Below, one piece after another: positions 41,201 through 53,400 of a DNA stretch of 64,000 bases. The DNA is from Acanthornis magna (Eukaryota > Chordata > Aves > Passeriformes > Acanthizidae). A program made the translations under genes and the position numbers. The stretch is from NCBI GenBank assembly GCA_036785705.1, contig JAWUZG010000084.1, forward strand, positions 7,887,501 through 7,951,500, read 5' to 3'. The notes beneath the pieces are model-generated. The model was not told the origin of the DNA, made no database searches, and was given only the letters and a program-made list of their open reading frames with translations. How positions within the stretch are numbered: position 1 is the stretch's first letter; every line of letters starts with the position of its first letter.

Positions 41201-44200
41201 GAGGAGACACTTGCCTGCTTTTACCTGCAGGAAAATTCTGTAATCCTTAAACACACAGAAATCACAAAATACAGAGAAATTTAAAAGATATATATAAAGG
41301 AGCCTTTAAACAACAGTATTTCCTGAATCTACAAAGTTTTTCTAGTTTCAGAGCTTCAAGAGAACACCATTTTTGTGATTAACAGGAAGAGAAGAGACTT
41401 GTGCTCCTGCTTAGATGTTTGCTGGGAACTCAGTCTCCCAGCATGGTGACTTTTTCCTTGATGGTTTGGATAGATAGATGTACGATTGAATTTACAGCCA
41501 AATTAGCTTCACAGTATTAGTAAATGAGACTGCACTGCTCTGTATTTATAGTCTTCTTGGAAATGTGAGATTCATCTGCCCTTTCAGAGACAGACATCAA
41601 CGAATAGACTAAGAACTCCAAGCCAAACATTTTCCAGTAAAAATAATTTTATCTATTTTTAGGTTCATATTACTTTACTTATTTTAGGTATAATCATGCA
41701 GATGCAGTAAAGACATAGGGTTCTGAGCTGCTGAGCACCCTGCATTTCTGTGAAAGGTACACTGAAATAAACCAGGTAGGAGGTATCCCTGGATGAGACC
41801 TGTTTTGCTTCAGAGAATGAGGAATATTTTATGGCTCCTCACAACACCCTAGGACTACTTTACAGGCACTAGAAAGGTAAATGCAAATACAACAACACAA
41901 ACAAAAAAGAATCTGAGCCGAGAGACATAATAATTTCTCATTTGAACAGATCCTACAGCAGAGCAAGTCCAGCCTTTAGAAGTGTCACCACTAGATCTGG
42001 GCACTCAGCTCTCTGGGAAGTGTCTCCTCCTCCAGTGGCTGTTGGGCCCCTTAACTACAATCTCTTGTCATCAACACGTGGGGAAAAATTGCTGTGTCCA
42101 AAAAATTTCTTGTTTTATTAAACCAAAGTCTAAAACACTAAGACAGATTCATAGATTTATAAAAGCCCTAAAAAGCATTTCTTAGCTATTAGCACGGACT
42201 TCATTAACTGAATTCCCAAGTAGCCTTGAGGCATGACCAGAACAATATTGGCAAGATCTCCCACCCTGAGCAATTGGACATGAATTTTTACTCCCTCAAA
42301 CATAAATAAAAACCAAAACTCTGCTGCTGACTAAAACCAAACCCAACCCCTCCCTCATTTTTTACACATCACTTACTTAGAGAAATAGGGTGGGGTTAAA
42401 GTGCCCTTGCAGTGTGGGAAGGGGGACACAGAGCTACAACAAAAAGGGGACAAAAGTCACTATTTTGTTATCCTTCATGCTGGCAGCCACATCCCCATTG
42501 CCCACTATCCTGCCTGCAACCCCACATCCCACTGGGACACTGCAGAGAGCAACTCCAGCTCAGACCAGCCTGTGTTAGAAGGAGGTACAAGCACTCCTCT
42601 GCCTGAGAGCATCGTTAGGTTATTCTTGGGTTTGGGAGAGAACAGCAACTGTTTGAAATTACACTTACCTCTCCTGAGCAGTGAGATTCTGAGGAGATTT
42701 TTTTCCCCTACATAGCATACATTCAAAGGACTTGTAAGACCTGTTTAGGAAAATGAAGAAGGGTCTTCACAGTTATCCCTTCTGTCTGGCTATCCAGCAT
42801 ATGAAACACAAATTAACCCTAACCTGTAACTTGCAATTATTTTACACGTTTCTTTCGTGTGCTTCTCACCGTGGAAAAGAAAGGCCAGGCTGCCACCACA
42901 CCACGACCAGTGAGAAGGTCAGGCATGAAACTCTTGCAAACCTGCACTCCCACCACGTGTGCCACAATCCGGCTGGAGAACCAGCACTTGCTGAGGGTTA
43001 AAGCACACTCCAGGACACAGGCTTGGCTAGCTGCTGCTATCCAAACAAGTTGGCAGCAACTCCCTTTTCCCCTGAGAAGAAAGGCTCCTGTGTTAGATTT
43101 GGTAACTTCACCTTTCATCCAATAAGTCTCCTCAGTATGAAATGAACTAAAATGAGAACCCTGCATGATGGACTTACAGCCATCAGCTTTTTTCCACTGT
43201 TTTCGATGTTTTTAAAATTATGCAACAGAGTACCTGGGAAGTACTGGGGTGGATTACTTGGACCTTAGGCACACCTGAGAACGATGGGTTTCTAAGTCAG
43301 ACTCCCAGCTTGATTTGGCCGGTGCTTTCACTGTTTCTGGTTTGTTTAACCTTTGTTGCAGTGCCTCCTCAAACAGTGAATTCCTCCACATACAGATTGT
43401 CTCCCACTATGCATTTATGGAGCCCAGTAAGACAAACTTTCATCCAGGTCTTGCTGAAACACAGGTAATCATCTATTGATTCTTGCTGGGATATATATAC
43501 CTCAATAAATCAATGGGATTTAAACACTGACTTTTTTTTTTAATGGCTTTAGGAAATCAGTAAATTCCTCTTTGAGAGCTAGCCCTTGAAATAATAATCT
43601 CCAAAATATAGCACACAAAGTTAAGCAGAAATGCAAGCCTAGCTAGAAACGTGAGTGGGGCAGGAGGTATTTGTCTGAGTTCTGCCTTGATTCTTGCACA
43701 TTCAGGCACACACATAATGCCAAAGAGGGGCACAGAGCAAGGAGAGAACAAGCACAGCAGTGTAGTCATGAAAAACACCTTGGTGAGCAACAGAGAATGT
43801 AAGAGCTGTAAGAGCATGGAGTGACCATCTCAGCTCCAGTGATGAAGGAAGGAATACTGGCCTCTCAAATAAGCAAGATCTGTTCCTGGCGGTACCTCTT
43901 TCACCAGTTTCTCTTAAGTGAGACAATCAGCAAGACCCTGGATAGGCTCATCAAAGAAATATCAATCTAACAATGTTTTTTAGTGCAGCAGAAAAAGAAA
44001 TGTCAGGAAAAATAAGCCAGCAAAGAGACACATGTGCTGTGTTTGTCCCTGAGTGATGGAAGAGGTCGCACAAATCCCCAAACCCCACTATTTAGAAAGT
44101 TTTTCCCCTTTGATTACCCAATGCACTGTGCCTTTTATTCTGCCTTTACTGTATCAACTCACACATGACCAGGCCAAAAAAAAAAAAGGAAACAATACTG

Positions 44201-47200
44201 ATTTTTTGAAACTATAAGGACCAAAAGCTCTTCACAAGCACAAAGGACCAAAGTCCTGGGTTCACGCAGCAGTCCGGACCTGCAGAGACACTCTGTAACC
44301 CTGCTTCCTTTTTTCTCCTTAGCAGAACAGAAACTGCACTTACATCCTGAAAGGAAGAGTCACCAAAGGGCATGCTAGATGACCTAACAGACCTTTTGCA
44401 TCTCTAATGTCTGATTCAGTGCAAAGAATGCAGACCTGTGAATCACGACACTGAGCTGAACAAGCAGTGACACAGCTGGAGCTAAAAGACCTCCAAACAT
44501 TGTCACTCATCCAAGGCCTTATTGTAAGCATATAACAAACAGAAAAAGCTGATGTGTTTGAGACAGAAACACAAACCAGAAGGCAGTCTGCCAGTCTGAT
44601 CCCTCCAGCAGCACGTTTCCTTGCCCAGGTAGAATCTTTAGGCTAAAGACTGCGTGGGCAGGGGATGGAAAAGAATCCCAAAGGTGGTACCTCGCAGGTA
44701 GGCGGAGGATCTGATTCACATTGTAATCATTTGTAATAGCCTGCAGCCAGAAGGCCAAACACTGTCATCTCCTCACATCTCATAAGCAAAGCTGTGTAAG
44801 CTGGATCAATATTTGCAGTGGAAGGTCTCCAAGTGGCACCAATGCGGGCAGGAAATGATGCTGATGAGAGCTGGGCTCAACCCAGCACGGAGCCAGAACT
44901 GCAGGATGAGATTTGGAAGGAATTACTCTGGCAGAGTTGCCACATCTTACACAGGGTTCTAAAGGGCAGCCCTGGTGATGAGCGGTCAATAAAAGCACCC
45001 ACCAGGCCACTTTCTCTTGGAGCAGGGCTTCCTGACACCCTGGACAACATCCAGCCTATACAGTTGCATCCTAACTCCTTGCTGCAGCTGGAGGCAACGA
45101 GGATTTGCCTTGCTAGCACACTCCACGTGCAGTCCAGAAACATGGTGACCTGCAGCTCTAACTAACTTTAGAAATTTAATAGGCTGAGGTTGCTGAACTT
45201 GCCCCAAAATCTTAGACTGATTTCAATGAAACCTAAGGATATGTTTCAGGAATGCATTGGTTTTCTTGAGCTGCTGTCTCCAGTTATAACTAGGGTGCCA
45301 ATAGATAATTCTAAGTTTGAGATGAAGATCTTTGCATATGCTTCAGCCCAATTTGTCTATTTTGGGAATGGCCAAAGAATTTGAGGCTGAAAAAATAAGT
45401 ACAAGCAAAATACAGTTGTCTCCTTGTTACTGAAACAAACGCTAAGTCATATATTATCATTGTCATAAAAAAGACTTCATGGGGACAAAGAGACTCAATG
45501 CTACAGCCTGCAGCAAAGATACCATTAATAAAATAAATCACATCATTCACAACTGCAAGTGCTTCACTTTAAAGGCAAAAAATAGGGAGAATAGGACTGT
45601 GTGTAGTTGGATGAAAGAGTACAATCTGTATCAGTGTACTGCACACGTCAACACTGTTCATACAATGAATAAAGAGGAAATGCAACACAGTCAAATACCT
45701 TTATTAATCTTCTGCACAATGACCTTCTACTAAAGTCATATAGCCAATGGTCTACATGCTATGTAAGCTATCAGATTGCTCCCCTGTGAATAAATAAAAT
45801 TCCACAGGAAAAGAAATGAGGATGAAAGCTCAATTATTGGTATCTTTTAAAGCTTGTGGGCAAATATTTCAATAAAACATAAGATGACTTGGGGCCAAAA
45901 AGGAGCACACTGAAGTTTTTCAGCATAAGCAGCAAACTGATACTCCTGTTAATACCAATTCCAGCCAAATTTGACATACCACTTGAGATTATTTTTTTTC
46001 TTCATGCAAATCAGCTGGAAGGAGGACAGAAACCCAAGCAAGTAGTCACATAGAGAGGAAAAATGGGTACTATGAAGGAGCAGGCAGACTAACAAGAGCA
46101 TCAATACTGACCTACCAGTCAGCCTCTCCTTACCTCTACATTAGCCAAAATGCTACTGCTTGTCCAGAGAAATACAGAAAGGGAACTAGAAAGTCTTATA
46201 AAAGCAGAAGGAAAAGCACTGTGGATATGAGCATGTGATGGAGATACAAATACATAGGAAGGCTACATTAGCTCTGCTGTGAGCAGAAATCTTGCTCTTA
46301 AGGATTTTATGGCTGTGCTTTTCCACCAAGAAAAGGTGGCAGAGGCCAAAACCTTCATCCTGAAAAGGAAATTTGGTGGCAATATAAAGTGCAGGTTTAA
46401 ATGAGACAGAGATTCCAGCACAGAGTGCCCAGTACCTGAGGAGACTTTGCAGTGCCAGCCATCCTACAGACGCCGCAGACAGAATGTGACAGGAGCAGGG
46501 CTGATCTCAAATACATTGCATCAGGTCTTCCTGTAACACAGACAGCTCTCAGTATGTCTAAGGCTGATTTTTGGACAAGAGAGGTTCTGAATTGGAGAAG
46601 TGCAACAATCTCCCCAAATTAGTTCTGAGGTACAGACTGGGACTCACCTATCCATTTGGTTATTTACATGCTGTGAAATGTGCAAATAAATGCTTTCTAA
46701 ATACTAACCAAACTCTCAGACAGCTCACAGACACACTCGTGTACAGACAGAAAACATCGAAAAGTCCGGAAGAGCTGCTGAGAAAGTGAGATCAAGTTGT
46801 CACAAGATGAATTTGCCTAGAAAGTCTACATTGAGTGTTGAAGGCAAAAGTAAAAGCTGAGCGTGCTCAGGAAAAGATGTCATCAACTAATTCTGTAAAT
46901 GAGGGTGAGTCCCATCAGGAGAGAGAACAGGGCAACACAACCAACCTTCACTGCCTTGCAGGGATACAGGGAAGGCTACCTTGGGTCTGGGACACTACAA
47001 GCACCCAGGCACACTCCATTTCAACTCCCACCAACAGCGTGGCTCTGTTCCTCACCTGACTGCTCAGTCCTGGCAGAAACCTTGGGCAGCAGTGCTGGGA
47101 TCTCCCACCCTAGAGCAAAGAAGGGGCATCTTTATGGAGCAAGAATAACCCTCCCAACCTCACACCCACTACAAAATACCCTCTACAAATGTGGTTTAGC

Positions 47201-49860
47201 TGCATTGGCTCCAGATGAATTAGAAAAGTAAAGACTAATTAAAACTGACTTTAAATCAATAAAGCAAAGAGCTATGATTACAGGAATATATATATGGACA
47301 ACAGATCTCCGACAAAAGGGGCTGATTCAAAGTCCCTAAGGAAAATTACTTCAAATAGCATCCTTCACAGCTGCATTCCCTTTTATAGCACAGAAGAGAT
47401 GCACGGCTGTATTTAGGATATCCAAGCAGAAAGCCCAGAAGCAGAGTAAGAACTGAAGAGTTTTTATGCCAGCAGAAAGGTATACTTTCTTCTCCTCTCT
47501 TCTTTACATGAACACATTACGCAGTGCCAAAAGAAAAAAAAAAAAAAAAAAGAGAGAAAGAAATGAAAAGAAAATGGATCAGTTGAAGCCTCCAGGGGAG
47601 ATAACCTTCAAAGGAAATTTAGCGGAAAATTGAAGAAAATAGAAGCTGAGATTTCTCTTGTACCTCATGGCTACAGAAATAGATAAGTAGGAGGAAAGGC
47701 TGCAAGCAGCTTTGCTCCTTTTTGTGACAAGAGAGAAAGCCCCAGACCCAGCTATATTCAATCAGTTCCAAAGGGAGAGAGATAACGAGAAATTAGAAAT
47801 ACCCATGAATGGGTTTGAAGTCTACTGCTTCTGGACACACATCATTGACAAGAACATGACATTTCAACACAGAAGAGAGAAAGGGAATCAAGTGATCAAT
47901 ATGTGACACACTTGTAAAGTCATAGAAACACCCAAGCAAACTTTTAGAAGCTACCAATGTTATCAAACCACCATTAGGCTTTCAGAAACTTTTCCTATTA
48001 TTACAGTTATTTATCTGAATATGTAGAAAACTACTACTTCATCTCCAACCCAACACTCCTGAGACTGTGGCATCTGAATACAGCTACACTAACAGCCAAA
48101 ACTTAACACTTCATCCCATCACCTTGTTGTTGCCTACATGAGGAAGGGAGAATCTGGAAAAGGAAAAAAAATCATTGGAAAAATCTGAGACAGGAACATC
48201 AATATTAGTATGTTGATTTGAAATTAGGAGTGGTTCCAAGAGATGGGAGTTGTTTTGTTTCGGTTGGGTTTTCTCTTTGTTTGGAGTTTTTTAGCAGGAT
48301 ACAGGCTGAACACTGGGTGAGCAGAGAGATCAGAGCAAGAATTCCCGTGTTCCCTTGGCTCTACTGTCTTGAATTGGTAGCAGAGAAAAAGATCAGTGTT
48401 TTCTTTAAGGTTTCTTGGCTTAATTAATTTGCCTGTTGTCGCAGTGTGTCCCTGAAGTGGGAAAGTCTGCTGGAGGGAGAAGAAGGCACAGAAAGAAATG
48501 TGAGATTGCCTTCTTTAAAATTAGGGAGAAGACAAAGGATTTAGCAGAGCCCAGCAAAAGACATGTTGCTTGTACGTGCAGGGGAAAACCTTGCACCCAT
48601 CCACTGCCTGAGACCAAACCATGCCACTGCTGGGCACGCCCTGGTACTTGCGGAATTAAAGTTGATCCCAACAGCAGGAATCTTAACAAAGGGTAGCCAT
48701 GGAAACAAGGCACTCCCACCAAAAAAAAAGCTATTCTACACCATCAAGGGATTGCTGGTTGCACCTCATTTTCTCTCACACGTTTCCACTGCAAACAATT
48801 AAACATCTGCAGTTTTAAGATGATGTTTGCAAATTACTCAAATCCTGCAAAGCAGCCTCACCACAGATAAGTATTGGAGGAAGAATAGAAACTCTTCCAG
48901 TTGTCCAGCTCCCTTCCATGGCTGCTGGCCTGTAATCAGCACTGGTGGTAGTCTTGCAAAACAAATAAATCTTTAAACAATAAGCTACAGATTAAAAGCC
49001 TGGGAGGATCCCCTGCGACCCATCCAGAAATAAGAGCATTACAGAGAGGGCTGGAGACCGGTGGTGCAGAAAGTTAAGTCACTGGAGACATGAGTTCATA
49101 TTTGATGCATGGGTAGAGGTGAAATGGGCTTATGGCCCTCAGACACTTCAGGGATTTGTTCCAACTATAGCACTTGCGCAGTAGCTGTTTCCTGATGATC
49201 ACAGTCTAAGGACTGAAATAATGGATGTCCCGTAGGCAGAAACAACTGAGCTTCAACAGCAGCACTGTGTGCAAATCTGTGCTCAGTACCTGCTTTGTTT
49301 GCTGTCAGCAGCACCATGGGATACCTGCCATCCTTGGGTTTAAACACCAGCCACACCAGTGAGATCAGTGTAATACTAAACCTGGCCTGGATCATTTCTG
49401 CAGCTGACCAGTGGAAGATGTGTATTTCCCCTTCTCCTCATCTCTCTCAGAATCAGATAAAGTGTGTGGATCTGCTGGCAACCCTCCCTCTCCAGCACAA
49501 CTGCATATTCCTTGGACATCCAGAGGACTACAAGCAGCATGAGGACATGCGGTAATGGAGAGTGTGTGTGCAAAGCAAGGTGTGCTACCCCTCACCTTGA
49601 AAACTTGGCAAACATGGGCAGTCCACTCTCAGCTGTCATTGATGGGAAGTCAATTCCATGCCAGTATGATCAGAAAAGAAGTAGTTGTTCCAAAAATCAG
49701 GAGTCAGTTGTCATCTTTTTGAAGCTGCTGCTTCTCCCAACAGCACACACAACACATGAGAGAAACGCAACTCCTTTGGGCAGCAGCCATCCCTGAGCCA
49801 GGACCTGGCTCCACTCAAAGGAGGAAAGGAAAAACTCAGAGCAAGAGGCCTTGAGCAGCA

Positions 49861-49866
49861 GTGGTC
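49861..49866. repeat. Target-site duplication, left copy (GTGGTC)
   Basis: GTGGTC directly abuts the TG end of the solo LTR and is repeated exactly at 50452-50457 on its far side. Six-base duplications are typical of alpha- and betaretrovirus-type (class II, ERVK-like) integration. Confidence 0.8.
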
Positions 49867-50451
49867 TGTAGTAGACGAAAATGAAGGAAGACAACGACGA
49901 GGCAAAGGGTGGTGGGAGGAATGCTCCTTCCCAAGCTCTCCTTTATTTAGGTAGAGGGCTTGTGGTGGTCGGGAGGGAGAGCAGGGAAAGGAGGACCACT
50001 GCGAGGCGATGTCATGGCGGAGTGGCCCCCAACTGCCTGGGGGCAGCCGGTTAAGTAGGGAAGGGAAGGACCAATGAGGGAAGAGGGAGAGGGCGGTGCA
50101 AGCATACATGAACCAATCCGAACGCAAGGGGGAGGGGTACAATTCAAATAAACCAATGAGATACATAACGGTGGAGAAGAATCCAGAGGGATGGGCGGAT
50201 CCAGGCCCTAGGCATGCCTTGATCCACACCCCCAGGACTGGCCACAGCTCCCAAGATGGGTGGAGCTGTGCTGGGAGGCGGAGGCATACTCAGAGTCCTT
50301 TCCCGCCCAGGCAAGGCTCTCTTCCCTAAGGGGTGGGAAGATAAGAAGCGTCACCCTGGGCTTTGCGGCCCGCCCAGGGCAAGGCTATCTTCTCTAAGGG
50401 GGGAAAAGATAGGAAGCATTGGCCTGGGAGGAAAAGGGGCGATCCTCCACA
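49867..50451 (-). mobile_element. Solo retroviral LTR, 585 bp, class II-like
   Basis: In minus orientation the element begins TGTGGAGGATC and ends CTACTACA, the required TG...CA, and is flanked by a perfect 6-bp duplication. U3 carries a duplicated segment, then three inverted CCAAT boxes (CCAAT on the plus strand at 50153, 50113 and 50071), and a TATA-like TACTTAA at about 50050-50058. About 105 bp further on is AATAAA (plus-strand TTTATT at 49942-49947), followed by T/G-rich U5 to the end. That order fits U3-R-U5 on the minus strand. No gag, pol or env sequence adjoins it, so it is a recombined single LTR. Frames crossing it (for example 49711-50229 minus) are not genes. Its exact family is not known to me. 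Confidence 0.88.
50302..50428 (-). repeat. Tandem duplication in LTR U3 (two copies of about 60 bp)
   Basis: Copy 1 at 50302-50360 and copy 2 at 50369-50428 both start CCCGCCCAGG, share GGCTCTCTTC or GGCTATCTTC, CTAAGGGG and AAGATAAGAAGC or AAGATAGGAAGC, and end CCTGGG. They are diverged by several substitutions. Repeated U3 segments are commonly enhancers in retroviral LTRs; copy 1 includes a GATA-type AGATAAG. Confidence 0.75.
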
Positions 50452-50457
50452 GTGGTC
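50452..50457. repeat. Target-site duplication, right copy (GTGGTC)
   Basis: Exact repeat of 49861-49866, immediately outside the other LTR end. An identical pair means little change since integration at these bases. Confidence 0.8.
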
Positions 50458-53400
50458 CCCTTTCTTTCATGGCACAGACAGTGCCCTTGTGCACAGCACA
50501 GCCCTCGAGGGACCCAAACATCACCTTCACTGCTCCCTGCTCAGGACCACAGCTGCATTTGCCTGCTGGAAGAAGAAGTATTTAATTTAAAATGCATTAA
50601 TATCTCAAAACCAATTGGCTATGAAAAAAGGACACTGCCACAAGATTCCTACCTTCTATGAGGCATTGAAGCAGTAAATCCAGGTCCTTTTCTATGAAAA
50701 ACAAAGCAAAAAATAAACCCAACAAAGTAGGTGCATAAAAGGATTTTCTCCTACAGCTGACACTGAATCTAAATTAAACCAAATTGTTTTCCTAATTTGA
50801 AACCTCTGGTTTCTCCATAATTACAATGTTGTGAAATGAGCAGGAACAGCTAATATATACCCACAGGGAAAATTACATTTAGTGACCCTGTAATGATCCA
50901 GGATGAAGAAGATGCAATAAAGAAACCCACAGTATTCACTAATGAATAAGACAAGCAAGAAGGAGGAAGCTAAACTTAATGAATGTATATAGGATTTTGA
51001 TGTAGAACCTGCAGGCAAAAGTAGCCAACAGTTTTATTCCAGCAATGGTCTTAGCCATAAAACACTTCATTAGTGACAATCAACTCTCCCCATCTGCAGA
51101 ATGCTTGACAAAAAACTACTTTAAAAACATTTTGCCTTTACAACATGATGTAAAGAGATCTTAACAGCTATTAAAAATTAAACATTCTGCTAAACTCATC
51201 TAAAATCACCTGATTTTAGAGTGGCTGCTTCCATCTGATATTCCCTTGCACTGCTGAACAGTCTTTCTGTTGACCGTCAAAACTAAAACAATCTCAGAGC
51301 AGCACTGTGCTCACTTTTTTTTTTTCCTTTGGTCTGGGCCTTTATTATTATTTGTCAAATGCTTATTAAAAAAAGTAAAAGCAAACCACTTACGCAGGTG
51401 ATTATGGAAAATTACAGTATTACAGAATGTTAGAAGGAATTTCCCTTCCTACACACAATCTTCCCTTGTTTGTTTCTCACAATCCTTTACTCCTTGGAGT
51501 ATGAGAATATCCTTGAGAATAGCTATAGAGAAGGCAAAAATCAGTTGAAGCCTTTGTTATGGTATGGTTCAGATAATGCAGTGTTAACTGATGGTACAGT
51601 ATATCATGGTCCCTACATGTCTAGCACATATTACAAACATACCATCCCTGTCTCCGTAAAGCCTATCTGACAATCTGCACAAGACTCAAATCACAATTTT
51701 ACAGTGGGAATAGTTGGGCTATAGTTAACACAGTGCTCTGGCTAAAGCCCAGCATGAGGGGTTCCTTTTGGGAAAGGCAAGTTCCCTCTCACTGACATAG
51801 TTTGCATGAATTAAACTGCAGCTTCCCATTTGCACTGTAGCAACTTTGATTCATGTTCATGCTTTGACGTGTAGAGACAAAAGCAGAGAATAAGCTTTAG
51901 CCTGCTCCAGCATCATTAAAGAATGCAGCAGTCCATACACGCAAACTCTATCCTGCCTACTTAACACTCCTACCTTTCAGAATTAAATACATACTTGTCT
52001 CTAATGTATAATTGCATCTGGTATCAAAACTTGACGCTATTCTAATTGCTTTGTGAAATTTCTGAGAAGGGTGAACATCATAGCTGCCATTTTCTTCCAA
52101 GTCCATGAGAAACCCTTCTCCTGTCTTGCAGGAACTATGCATCTACCAGTGTTCTCAGCTGGTAGAAAAGACTGATTGTTCAGAAAATAGGATTCCAAAG
52201 AATTTTCTAAAAATTCTGATTTTTAAAAATTTCTTCTTAGAAAATTTGAATTCTTCATTAAAAATAGTCTTATGTCATTACAAACTGTGTTATAGGCAGC
52301 AGACAAATTGATGATTGGCATTTTGATTGTGCATTAGAAACTCCTGACTGATAAGCACAGAGTGAAAGACTTCCTGGACAAAAGTTTCAAGCACATGCCT
52401 TTCTTATACTCAGAGATACCCACAGAAGTTAATAAATACCTCAGAGATTCATTTCATCTCTCAACAATCTGCTAGATGAGGAATTGTGAAGCCATTTATT
52501 CTGCAAAATCCCATTAGTTTTTGATAAACTCTTTCAGACAAACGGTAATTTTGAGTGATTCACCTGAACAAAATAACGTACCCACACTTTCAAAATGCCG
52601 TTGGGGTGAGGTCAGGCAGGGAATGAGTCTGTCAGGGTAAATGACTGCATTTGTCTCCTGTCAGAATCCTTCTCTTTGGGTACAAAAAGTACTTCCAGAA
52701 GATTACAATTTGACAGAGATTGAGAAAATTGATTGATTTTTAATTTTCAGGAAGTTTTCAAGAAATTTAAAGTAATAGACCCTTTTAAAAAGCTTCAGAT
52801 GCTCTGAGAGTATGTGGGCCTGTTTGTGAATAGGGAAGTGCTGGTCCCTGTGGGTTTTACTGCTGCAGGAGAACCAAGAACCACCCTTGTTTCAGTTACA
52901 TATTGCGACATTACCTACAGTTGTGAACATTTGTGGAAGGAAACACGCAATACCTGAGTTTCAAAATACAACACAGTCCTTGGCAGAGATCCCTAATCCC
53001 CTTTGGATGAGAGCTGCTAAGCTCTTACGTAGAAACAGGCTTCAGTGAATTTTCAAGAGATACAGAGGTTCACTCTAAGGGTATCAGTTGAGGCCCTGAC
53101 CCCAAGACAGTCAGGAATAACTGCTACTCCAAGCATGCTAGCACCTGGCCCGTAGATGTAACTAATGCACTAGAGGACAAATCATTTACAATTTTCCCAT
53201 CGTTGTCAGGTCCATTCCTCCTTGTGCTTCTCCTGTGGGGAGCAACAGCCCAGCCGCAGCCAGCCCCAAGCCTCTCTTACTCCAGTTTCCAGATTCCATC
53301 TTGCTTATGTTTCCAAAAATCTCTAACCTGGCTCCAACTGGGACACCAGCAACCTTCCTCACTGCTTCAGGAGCAACCTCTAGGAAATGACAACCTTCCT

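Larger units (their letters stand above)
36579..49860. other. Intergenic, only short repeats recognised
   Basis: Thirteen kilobases with no supportable gene. Noted items are the inverted and direct repeats at 37330-37394, a TTTA-rich patch at 37791-37832, a perfect 15-bp tandem doublet (GGCATGGAACAGCCA, 38178-38207), a CT/T tract at 41165-41189 and an A18 run at 47534-47551 followed by purine-rich DNA. Open frames around 42400-43166, 44780-45207 and 48420-48802 overlap on both strands and match no family I know. Confidence 0.5.

Noticed and set aside
45332..45343. MORE-like site TTGCATATGCTT in the intergenic region
   Set aside because: Two mismatches to the palindrome, isolated, and no neighbouring octamer or conserved context.
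49711..50229. 172-codon minus frame over the solo LTR
   Set aside because: It crosses the LTR end into flanking DNA and reads through U3, R and U5, which are non-coding.
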